Below are positions 15,655 through 22,634 of a stretch of 38,519 nucleotides of DNA, in pieces. Made by a program: the position numbers and the translations under genes. This DNA is from Pelomonas sp041914785 (GTDB lineage Bacteria; Pseudomonadota; Gammaproteobacteria; Burkholderiales; Burkholderiaceae_C): NCBI GenBank assembly GCA_041914785.1, contig JAYSCT010000031.1, positions 1-38,519 on the forward strand. The letters run 5' to 3'. The number at the start of each line of letters is the position of its first letter. The first letter of the stretch is position 1. The notes beneath the pieces are model-generated. The model searched no databases and was not told where the DNA came from. It was given only the letters and a program-made list of their open reading frames with translations.

Positions 15655-17139
15655 TCAGCCTTTCTCGAACAGCAGGGCGAGCTGGCTCGCGATCAGCAGC
15701 TCCTGCCGCGTCCACGCGCGCGTGGCGCTGGCGTCGACCAGCCACAGCGCGCCAGCGAGCTGCGCGCCGTCGTACAGCGGCACCTCGATGCGCGCCTCGG
15801 CGGCGCCGGCCAGACCGGCCAGTTCGGCGTGGCAAGGGTGCAGCGCGGCGTCGGGCAGCGCCAGCGGGGCGCCGTGGCGGGTCAGCAGGTCCAGGTAGCG
15901 CGGCTGGGCCTCCGGGGTGAGGCCGCCCGGGCCCAGCGGCCAGCGGATGACGCTGGCCAGCCCCAGGATGCGGGCGCTGGCGGCCTTCAGCTCGGCCAGC
16001 GCCTCCGTGGGCGGCAGTGTGGCCAGGCGCTGGCGCTGGCCGCACAGGTGCAGCAGCAGCTCCTCGGGCGTCACCGGCGCGCCGGCTTCCTCGGCAGGCG
16101 GCGCCGCCAGCGTGGTGCGCGCGGGCAGGGAGAGCCGCTCGATCTCGGACTGCAGGGCCAGGTGTTGCCACAGGTGGTCCAGCGCGCCGGGCGCGTCGCC
16201 CTCGGCCTGCAGCAGCTCGGCCAGTTGCAGGTGGGCCTGGCGGGCCTGGGCGCGGGCCTGGATGCGTTGCGCCAGCGCCAGGCCGTGGCGCGTGGAGCGC
16301 ACGGCGGCGGCGTTGTCGCCACGGGCCAGCGCGATCTCGGTCCAGGTGCGGCTGGCGGCCGCCTCCAGCCAGGGGTAGCCCTGGCGCGCGGCGATGTCCA
16401 GCGCCAGGCGGCAGTCGGCCACGGCCCAGTCCATGCGCTGGCGGGCCAGCGCGGCGCGGGCCAGGTGCCAATGCGCCTCGGCTTCGAACACGCGGTGGCT
16501 GCCGCGCCGCGCGGCCGCGAGGCCATGGCTGAAGTGGCGCTCCGCCGCCGGCAGGTCGCCGGTCTCGAAGCTGCCGACGCCGATGTTCAGCGCCAGCTTG
16601 GCGGCGAGGTAGCTGTCATCGGTGCCCGCGAGGTGTTCGGCGGCGTCGCGCATCTGGCGCAGGCCGCGGGCCCAGTCGGCCTGCGCGTAGTGGATCTGGC
16701 CCAGGCCGATGCGCGCGGCGACGCCCGTCTGCAGGTGGCCGCTGACCTCGGCGAGGTCCAGCGCCCGTGACCATTGCTCGCTGGCAAGCTGGTACTCGCC
16801 CTGCTGATAGGCGATGCGGCCCAGCGCCTCGCAGACGCGCGCGGCCTGCACGGGGAAGTGCCCCGCCGCGGCCAGCGCGCCGGCCTGCTCCAGCGCCGGC
16901 AGCAGCTCCAGCGCGCGGCCGCGCGGCTCCAGCAGGCCGAACCGGGCGTACAGCGCGTCGGCGCCGACAGCGGTGTCGCCCGCCGCGAACGACTGGACGC
17001 TCAGGCGCTCCAGCAGCCGGTCGGCCAGCGCGGGGTGGCGGTGCGCCACGCGGGCAATGCGGCCCAGCAGGTCGGCCAGCGCGTCGCTGGCGGCGGGTTG
17101 TAGCGTGAACACGGCGGCGGCGTCTGGTTGGTTTCTCAC
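15655..17139 (-). CDS. TPR-repeat protein with C-terminal GAF-like domain
   Basis: About 494 residues from a GTG at 17139; a GTG at 17187 is an alternative. The middle (about 70-340) is a series of helical repeats of TPR type, e.g. ARVCEALGRIAYQQGEYQLA and NIGVGSFETGDLPAAERHFS. The C-terminal 110 residues, with RIEVPLYDGAQLAGALWLVD and a final helix LLIASQLALLFEKG, fit a GAF domain. No DNA-binding or enzyme motif is visible. It diverges from the GlcNAc kinase operon and shares its regulatory region, with one operator-like repeat over its start codon. A sensor or adaptor role in the chitin response is possible but not shown. Start uncertain. Confidence 0.7.
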   Translation of the reverse strand: MRNQPDAAAVFTLQPAASDALADLLGRIARVAHRHPALADRLLERLSVQSFAAGDTAVGADALYARFGLLEPRGRALELLPALEQAGALAAAGHFPVQAARVCEALGRIAYQQGEYQLASEQWSRALDLAEVSGHLQTGVAARIGLGQIHYAQADWARGLRQMRDAAEHLAGTDDSYLAAKLALNIGVGSFETGDLPAAERHFSHGLAAARRGSHRVFEAEAHWHLARAALARQRMDWAVADCRLALDIAARQGYPWLEAAASRTWTEIALARGDNAAAVRSTRHGLALAQRIQARAQARQAHLQLAELLQAEGDAPGALDHLWQHLALQSEIERLSLPARTTLAAPPAEEAGAPVTPEELLLHLCGQRQRLATLPPTEALAELKAASARILGLASVIRWPLGPGGLTPEAQPRYLDLLTRHGAPLALPDAALHPCHAELAGLAGAAEARIEVPLYDGAQLAGALWLVDASATRAWTRQELLIASQLALLFEKG

Positions 17140-17143
17140 TGGT
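17129..17143 (+). promoter_or_regulatory. TGGT direct repeat, site H (TPR-GAF start)
   Basis: TTGGTTTCTCACTGGTATTC: TGGT at 17129 and 17140, 11 bp apart. It covers the putative GTG start (17137-17139) of the TPR-GAF gene, so either that start is wrong or binding would block initiation of translation or transcription. Confidence 0.45.
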
Positions 17144-17214
17144 ATTCTTGTCCATCCCAGCGCTTGCCGAACCCGTTCCCGGGTCACATCCGTCGCTGAC
17201 TTGAGTGGCCGCAG

Positions 17215-17229
17215 ACCAGTTTAAAACCA
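17215..17229 (-). promoter_or_regulatory. TGGT direct repeat, site C (upstream of kinase promoter)
   Basis: On the minus strand ATTGGTTTTAAACTGGTC; ACCA on the plus strand at 17215 and 17226. It lies just upstream of the TTGACG -35 candidate of the kinase operon. Confidence 0.6.
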
Positions 17230-17230
17230 A

Positions 17231-17259
17231 TTGACGACCCTGGTCGTTGGTATTAGAGT
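17231..17259 (+). promoter_or_regulatory. Putative promoter of the GlcNAc operon
   Basis: TTGACG (17231-17236) and TAGAGT (17254-17259) are separated by 17 bases, with the kinase ATG at 17284. The -10 candidate overlaps operator site A, and site C abuts the -35, a classic repressor layout. Confidence 0.5.
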
Positions 17260-17262
17260 GGT
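17248..17262 (+). promoter_or_regulatory. TGGT direct repeat, site A (kinase promoter)
   Basis: TTGGTATTAGAGTGGTATC: TGGT at 17248 and 17259, 11 bp apart. It overlaps the -10 candidate TAGAGT. It closely matches site B at 31044 (ACTGGTATCAAAGTGGTTG). Confidence 0.65.
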
Positions 17263-17283
17263 ATCGACTGATTCCCGTCGACC

Positions 17284-18192
17284 ATGCCGCTTGCCCTCGA
17301 TCCCTCTCTTGTGACTTCTCGCGACTCCGGTCGTCCCGCACGCTGGTGGGTCGGCATCGACGGTGGCGGTACCAGCACGCGTGCGCTGGTGGCGGATGCC
17401 GACGGCAAGGTGCTGGGCCGCGGCGAGTCCGGCGCGTCGGCGCTGAACCAGGGCGTGGAACAGGCCTGGCGGCATATCGCCGAGGCCATCGCGCGTGCCG
17501 GCGTGCCGGGTCTGCAGCTGCGGGATTGTGCGCTGGGGCTGGGTTTGTCGGGCACCGGCGTGCCGGCGCAGCTGCAGGGCTTTCTGGCGGCCGATCCCGG
17601 CGTCGCGCGGCTGGCGCTGGTCACCGACGGTTTTGCCGGCCTGCTGGGCGCGCATGGCGGCCGGCCGGGCGGGCTGCTGATCTCAGGCACCGGCTCGGTG
17701 GCCGAGGCGCTGCTGGAAGACGGCTCGCACCGCATGACCGGTGGCTGGGGCTGGCAGATCGGCGACGAAGGCAGCGGCGCCTGGCTGGGCCAGCAGGCCA
17801 TGAAGGTGGCGCAGGCCGCCTATGACAACCGTGCGCCGCGCGGCGCGCTGGCCGACAGCGTTTACTCGGTGGCCGGCCCCACCCGCGAAGACCTGCTGGC
17901 CTACTGCGCCCAGGCCGGGCAGGGCGGCTACGCGGCGCTGGCGCGCCTGGTGTTCGACAACGACGCCAGCGACCCCGCCGCCGCGGCTCTCCTCGATGCC
18001 GGCGCCCGCGCGCTGGACGAGCTGGCACTGTCCCTGCATCCCACCCTGCCGCTGGCGCTGGCCGGCAGCATCGCGTTGCGCCTGGCGCCACGCTTGAGCG
18101 CGGCCTTGCAGTCCCGCCGTGTCGAACCCCAGGGCGATGCCGTTGCCGGCGCGCTCTGGCTGATTCAACAACAAACAACCACGATCGCATGA
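17284..18192 (+). CDS. nagK: N-acetylglucosamine kinase, BadF/BadG/BcrA ATPase family
   Basis: 302 residues. The ATP phosphate-binding loop is GIDGGGTSTRALV (about 24-36), the second phosphate motif LLISGTGSVAEAL, and GGWGWQIGDEGSGAWLG the sugar/metal loop typical of the GlcNAc kinase branch. It makes GlcNAc-6-phosphate in the cytoplasm, the entry step where no PTS is used. It is the first gene of a nine-gene operon and lies directly behind operator-like sites A and C. The gene symbol is by function; the family differs from enterobacterial NagK (ROK). The N-terminal 20 residues before the core are variable. Confidence 0.88.
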   Translation: MPLALDPSLVTSRDSGRPARWWVGIDGGGTSTRALVADADGKVLGRGESGASALNQGVEQAWRHIAEAIARAGVPGLQLRDCALGLGLSGTGVPAQLQGFLAADPGVARLALVTDGFAGLLGAHGGRPGGLLISGTGSVAEALLEDGSHRMTGGWGWQIGDEGSGAWLGQQAMKVAQAAYDNRAPRGALADSVYSVAGPTREDLLAYCAQAGQGGYAALARLVFDNDASDPAAAALLDAGARALDELALSLHPTLPLALAGSIALRLAPRLSAALQSRRVEPQGDAVAGALWLIQQQTTTIA

Positions 18193-18216
18193 GCACCTCC
18201 TTCGCTGAACCGTTGC

Positions 18217-18295
18217 GGGCCGAGCGCCGGGCCGCCCCAAGCCGGCCCGCATCCCCTCGGGGGATCGTCCAACGTACCCGTTGGACGAGGGGCTG
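18217..18295. repeat. Dispersed GC-rich repeat, copy 2
   Basis: GGGCCGAGCGCCGGGCCGCC at the left, ATCCCCTCGGGGGATCG in the middle, then the perfect hairpin GTCCAACG-TACC-CGTTGGAC and CGAGGGGC. It occupies almost the whole gap between the kinase and the GntR gene, ending 2 bases before the GntR ATG. Confidence 0.85.
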
Positions 18296-18297
18296 AC

Positions 18298-19026
18298 ATG
18301 TCTGCAGTCTTCGATTTCAAAGCCGACCCGAACGCGGCGTCGCCTCTCTACATGCAGCTGGCGCAGAGCCTGGCCACGGCCATCCGCGACGGCGTGTTCC
18401 ACGCCGACGAGGCGCTGCCCAGCGAGCGCGTGCTGGCCGAGCAGCTGGAGCTGTCGCGCGTGACCGCGCGCAAGGCCATCGACCGGCTCGTGGAGCAGGG
18501 GCTCATCATCCGCAAGCGCGGTTCGGGCAACTACATCGCGCCCAAGCTGGAGCAGCCGCTGACGCGCCTGACCAGCTTCTCCGAAGAGCTGCACCAGCGC
18601 GGCTTCGTGCCGGGCTCGCGCTGGCTGCTGCGCGGCTTCACGCCGGCGGCGCCGGATGAGCAGCTGTCGCTGGAACTGAAGAGCGGCGAACGCGTCGCGC
18701 GGCTGGAGCGGCTGCGGCTGGCGGACTCGGTCGTCATGGCCTACGAGGTGAGCGTGCTGCCGCAGAGCGTGCTGCCCGATCCGCAGAAGGTCGAGGCGTC
18801 GCTGTACACCCACCTCGGCGACCGCGCGCCGGTGCGCGCGCTGCAGCACATCCGCGCGCTGAACGCCGACGCCAAGCTGGCCGGCCTGCTGGAGGTGCCG
18901 CTGGGCGCCGCGGTGCTGTTCATCACCCGGGTGGGCTACCTGGCCTCGGGTCAGGCCGTCGAGCTGACGCATTCCTACTGCCGCAGCGACTACTACGACT
19001 TCGTCGCCGAAATGAGGCGCGACTGA
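18298..19026 (+). CDS. GntR/HutC family regulator of GlcNAc use (NagQ/NagR-like)
   Basis: 242 residues. The N-terminal winged helix-turn-helix (about 17-80) contains LPSERVLAEQLELSRVTARK and the wing GLIIRKRGSGNYIA. The C-terminal UTRA effector domain has LTRLTSFSEELHQRGFVPGS and the C-terminal YCRSDYYDFVAEM. HutC-type regulators in this pathway (DasR, YvoA/NagR) sense GlcNAc-6-P or GlcN-6-P. It lies within the operon it probably represses, between kinase and nagA, and its stop overlaps the nagA start (TGATG). It is the best candidate to bind the TGGT direct repeats in this region, though known HutC sites are inverted repeats. Confidence 0.9.
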   Translation: MSAVFDFKADPNAASPLYMQLAQSLATAIRDGVFHADEALPSERVLAEQLELSRVTARKAIDRLVEQGLIIRKRGSGNYIAPKLEQPLTRLTSFSEELHQRGFVPGSRWLLRGFTPAAPDEQLSLELKSGERVARLERLRLADSVVMAYEVSVLPQSVLPDPQKVEASLYTHLGDRAPVRALQHIRALNADAKLAGLLEVPLGAAVLFITRVGYLASGQAVELTHSYCRSDYYDFVAEMRRD

Positions 19027-20150
19027 TGCGACTCGAAGGCGACATCGTCACGCCGCAGGGCGTGATCGCCGGCCACCTGGACTTCGCGAACGGCCGCATC
19101 CAGGCCGTGCACGGCACGCCCATCGCGGCGGCGCGGGCGGGCGAGCGCGGCCGGCCCGTGCTGCTGCCCGGCTTCATCGACATCCACGTGCACGGCGGCG
19201 GCGGCCGCGACACGATGGAGGGCGGTGACGCGATCGATGCCATCGCGCGCCGCCATGTGCGGCATGGCACGACCGGCCTGCTGGCGACGACGATGACGGC
19301 GCCGCTGGCCGACATCGAGGCGGCGCTGCGCGCGCTGGGCCCGGTGTGCCGCGAGCGCGGCGCGCAGTCGGCCCGCGTGCTGGGCGTGCACCTGGAAGGC
19401 CCCTATATCAGCCCCGGCCGCCTGGGCGCGCAGCCCGCCCACGCCATTCCGGCCACGCTGGACGAGGTGCTGCGGCTGAACGCGCTGGCGCCCATCAAGG
19501 TGCTGACGCTCGCGCCCGAGATGGCCGGCCACCTGGCGCTGATCGGCCCGCTGCGCGACGCCGGCATCCGCGTGCAGATCGGCCACAGCAACGGCAGCTA
19601 CGACGACGGCGTGGCGGCGCTGAACGCCGGCGCGTCGGGCTTCACCCACCTCTTCAACGCCATGACGGGCCTGCATCACCGCGAGCCCGGCATGGTGGGC
19701 GCGGCGCTGGCGCACGGCCAGCATGCCGAGCTCATCCCCGACCTGCTGCATGTGCACCCCGGCGCCATCCGCGCCGCGCTGCGCTGCATCCCCCACCTGT
19801 TCTGCGTGACCGACTCGACGGCCGCGGCCGGCATGCCCGATGGCGAGTACCGCCTGGGCGAGCACCGGGTGCAGAAGTGCCTGGGCGGCGTGCGCCTGCC
19901 CGACGGCACGCTGGCCGGCAGCGCGCTGACGATGGACCAGGCGCTGCGCAACCTCGTGCACAAGCTGGACCTGCGCCTGCCCGACGCCGTGCGGCGCGTG
20001 TCGACCGCGGCGGCGGATTACCTGGGCCTCGCGGACCGAGGCCGCCTGGCCACCGGCGCGTGGGCGGATGTGGTCGTGATGGATGCCGGGCTTCAGCTGC
20101 GGCGCGTGTTTGTGGAAGGTGAAGAGATCGATGTCGTCGCTGATGCTTGA
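19026..20150 (+). CDS. nagA: N-acetylglucosamine-6-phosphate deacetylase
   Basis: 374 residues, amidohydrolase fold. The metal motif is FIDIHVHGGGG (His54, His56). Further landmarks are HLEGPYISPGRLGAQPAH (metal Glu), QIGHSNGSYDDGVAAL, FTHLFNAMTGLHHREPG (His) and DSTAAAGMPDGEY (catalytic Asp). It removes acetate from GlcNAc-6-P to give glucosamine-6-P in the cytoplasm. The length is normal. The start overlaps the regulator stop by one base and its end overlaps the next gene by 20 bases. Confidence 0.96.
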   Translation: MRLEGDIVTPQGVIAGHLDFANGRIQAVHGTPIAAARAGERGRPVLLPGFIDIHVHGGGGRDTMEGGDAIDAIARRHVRHGTTGLLATTMTAPLADIEAALRALGPVCRERGAQSARVLGVHLEGPYISPGRLGAQPAHAIPATLDEVLRLNALAPIKVLTLAPEMAGHLALIGPLRDAGIRVQIGHSNGSYDDGVAALNAGASGFTHLFNAMTGLHHREPGMVGAALAHGQHAELIPDLLHVHPGAIRAALRCIPHLFCVTDSTAAAGMPDGEYRLGEHRVQKCLGGVRLPDGTLAGSALTMDQALRNLVHKLDLRLPDAVRRVSTAAADYLGLADRGRLATGAWADVVVMDAGLQLRRVFVEGEEIDVVADA

Positions 20151-21153
20151 GGAGGCGCTGAGTGCGCCGGACGTGGTGGCCCGCCAGCTGGCCGCCGACC
20201 CGCTGAGTTATGCCCGCCTGGGCCAGGCGCTGCAGGAGGTGCCGCCCACCAGCGTGCTGACCATCGCGCGCGGCAGCTCCGACCATGCGGCCCACTACCT
20301 GGCCTATCTCGTCATGGCGCGGCTGGGCCGGCTGGTCACGTCGCTGCCCATGTCGCTGATCACGCTGTACCAGAGCCGCATCCACTGCGAGGGCCTGCTG
20401 TCGATGGCGTTCTCGCAGTCGGGCCAGAGCCCTGACCTGATCGCGCCGACGCAGTTCTTCCGCGCCGGCGGTGCGCGCACGGTGGCCTTCGTCAACGCCA
20501 GCGGCTCGCCGCTCGCGGCCGCCGCCGAGCATGTGTTCGAGCTGCACGCCGGCCCCGAGAAGAGCGTGGCCGCGACGAAGAGCTACATCGCGCAGCTGGT
20601 GGCCGGCGCGCGCGTCGTGGCCGCCTGGCAGCAGGACGACGCGCTGCGCGCCGCGCTGAACGTGCTGCCCATCGCGCTGGAGCAGGCCAGCAAGCTGGAC
20701 TGGAGCGCCGCCGTGCCGGTGCTGAAGGAAGAAGAGCGCCTGTTCGTGCTGGGCCGCGGCACGGGCCTCGCCGTCGCGATGGAAGCGGCGCTGAAGCTGA
20801 AGGAAACCTGCGGCATCCAGGCCGAGGCGTTCTCGGGCGCCGAGGTCAAGCACGGCCCGATGGCGCTGGTGCGCGACGGCTACCCGCTGCTGGTGTTCGC
20901 GCCGCGCGGCCCGGCCCAGGCCGGCCTGCTGGCCCTTGCAGACGAGATGCGCCAGCGTGGCGGCCGCGTGCTGCTGGCCGCGCCCATCGGGACGCCGGGC
21001 GCCGAGCTGCCGCTGGTGACGACGGGCAGCGAGGACCTCGACCCCATCGCGCTGGTGCAGAGCTTCTACCCGATGGTGGAAGCGCTGGCGCGCGCCCGCG
21101 GCTTCAACCCGGACGTGCCGCCCAACCTGGCCAAGGTCACCAAGACTCACTGA
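20131..21153 (+). CDS. SIS-domain glucosamine-6-phosphate deaminase (NagB-II type)
   Basis: 340 residues with two SIS domains, resembling the isomerase half of GlmS without the glutaminase half. Motifs are IARGSSDHAAHYLAYL, FSQSGQSPDLI, EKSVAATKSYIAQL and the second-domain LGRGTGLAVAMEAALKLKET followed by EVKHGPMALV. In nag operons lacking classical NagB this group converts glucosamine-6-P to fructose-6-P and ammonia. No classical nagB is in the window. The start ATG 20131 is supported by GAAGGTGAAGAG just upstream; ATG 20143 is a weaker alternative. It overlaps nagA by 20 bases. Confidence 0.9.
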   Translation: MSSLMLEEALSAPDVVARQLAADPLSYARLGQALQEVPPTSVLTIARGSSDHAAHYLAYLVMARLGRLVTSLPMSLITLYQSRIHCEGLLSMAFSQSGQSPDLIAPTQFFRAGGARTVAFVNASGSPLAAAAEHVFELHAGPEKSVAATKSYIAQLVAGARVVAAWQQDDALRAALNVLPIALEQASKLDWSAAVPVLKEEERLFVLGRGTGLAVAMEAALKLKETCGIQAEAFSGAEVKHGPMALVRDGYPLLVFAPRGPAQAGLLALADEMRQRGGRVLLAAPIGTPGAELPLVTTGSEDLDPIALVQSFYPMVEALARARGFNPDVPPNLAKVTKTH

Positions 21154-21161
21154 GGACTGCC

Positions 21162-22634
21162 ATGAGCAACTTCGATCCCGGCCGCCTCGTGATGGTCGAC
21201 ATCCCGGGCCAGAGCCTTGACGCCGAGACCGCCGCCTTCCTGCGCGAGCAGAAGATCCGCTCGGTCTGCCTGTTCCGCAAGAACCTCGGCACCGAGGACG
21301 AGGTGAGGGCGCTGGTGGGCGACCTCATCGCCGTGCTGGGCCCCGAGGCGCTCATCGGCATCGACCAGGAAGGCGGCGCCGTTGTGCGCGCCACGTTCCT
21401 GCCGCAGCCGCCGTCGGCCATGGCGCTGGGCGCCAGCGGTGACGCCGCGCGGGCCGAGGCCGTGGGCGCGGCCGTCGCGCGCGGGCTGAAGTCGCTGGGC
21501 ATCAACTGGAACTTCGCGCCGGTGCTGGACGTCAACAACAACCCGTCCAACCCGGTCATCGGGGAGCGCAGCTTCTCCAACGACCCGGTGGAGGTCAGCC
21601 GCCTGGCCGCCGCGTGGATGCGCGGCTCGCTGTCGGCCGGCGTGGCCTGCTGCGTGAAGCACTTCCCCGGCCATGGCGACACGCATGTGGACTCGCACCA
21701 CGCGCTGCCCACGGTGGACAAGAGCCGCGCCGAGCTGAACGCGCTGGAGCTGGCGCCGTTCAAGGCGCTGGCCGGCCAGGCCCCGGCCATGATGACGGCC
21801 CACATCGTCTACCCGCAGATCGACCCCGACCGCCCGGCCACGCTGTCGCCGGCGCTGATCGGCGGCATCCTGCGCCAGGACTGGGGCTACGACGGCGTCG
21901 TCATCACCGACGCGCTGATGATGAAGGCGGTGGCCGAGCGCTTTGGCTACGCCAGGAGCGCCGTGATGGCCATCGAGGCCGGCGCCGACATGGTGCTGGC
22001 GCAGGGCTCGCTGGCCGAGCAGCTGGTGGCCATCAACGCGCTGCGCGACGCCTTCGCCAGCGGCCGGCTGACGGCGCAGCAGGGCGAGGTCGCCAACGCG
22101 CGGCTGGACAAGCTGGCCGCGGCCTACCCCGCCCGCGTGGTGGGCGATGCCGCTGCGCGCGCGTCCGACCATGCGCTGATGGCCGAGGCCTGGGCCGCCG
22201 GCCTGACCGCGCTGCGCGGCGCCAGGCCGCCCGCGGTGAACGCGCCCATCCGCGTCATCGTGCAGGGCGACGTGCCCACCGACATGGTGTCCGAGGCCGG
22301 CCCCACGGGCCGCCAGGCCGTCGCGCTGTTCGACGCCTTCACCGATGCCCAGGTGCAGATGGTGGACGACATCGCGCAGCTGGACTGGCGCCGCGTGCCG
22401 CAGGACGGCCGCGTCAACGTGCTGGTGTCCACGCGCCGCGCGCGCTACGGCCTCACGGCTGCCGAGTGGCGGCCCGACCTGCACCTGTCGCTGTGGAACC
22501 CCTACCAGGCGCTGGACGTGGCCGGCCCCACGGTGCTGAGCTGGGGCTTCGCACCGGGCGCGCTGGCCGCGCTGAAGGCGTGGCTGGAAGGCCGCACGCA
22601 GGCCACCGGTCGCGCGCCGCAGGGGCTGCAGTGA
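21162..22634 (+). CDS. nagZ: Beta-N-acetylhexosaminidase, GH3 family, cytoplasmic
   Basis: 490 residues. GH3 signatures of the NagZ type are ALIGIDQEGGAVVR (64-76), the His/Asp general acid loop KHFPGHGDTHVDSHH (166-180) and the nucleophile Asp250 in VVITDALMMK. It is longer than E. coli NagZ (341 residues), with a C-terminal domain of about 150 residues, as in two-domain family members. No signal peptide, so it acts in the cytoplasm, here most likely on chitobiose or longer imported oligomers rather than only muropeptides. GAGGACTGCC provides a ribosome site before the ATG. The TGA overlaps the next ATG. Confidence 0.93.
   Translation: MSNFDPGRLVMVDIPGQSLDAETAAFLREQKIRSVCLFRKNLGTEDEVRALVGDLIAVLGPEALIGIDQEGGAVVRATFLPQPPSAMALGASGDAARAEAVGAAVARGLKSLGINWNFAPVLDVNNNPSNPVIGERSFSNDPVEVSRLAAAWMRGSLSAGVACCVKHFPGHGDTHVDSHHALPTVDKSRAELNALELAPFKALAGQAPAMMTAHIVYPQIDPDRPATLSPALIGGILRQDWGYDGVVITDALMMKAVAERFGYARSAVMAIEAGADMVLAQGSLAEQLVAINALRDAFASGRLTAQQGEVANARLDKLAAAYPARVVGDAAARASDHALMAEAWAAGLTALRGARPPAVNAPIRVIVQGDVPTDMVSEAGPTGRQAVALFDAFTDAQVQMVDDIAQLDWRRVPQDGRVNVLVSTRRARYGLTAAEWRPDLHLSLWNPYQALDVAGPTVLSWGFAPGALAALKAWLEGRTQATGRAPQGLQ

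Noticed and set aside
17101..17155. Alternative N-terminus MDKNTSEKP for the TPR-GAF protein from ATG at 17155
   Set aside because: It is in a different frame and would need another frameshift; codon use does not demand it.
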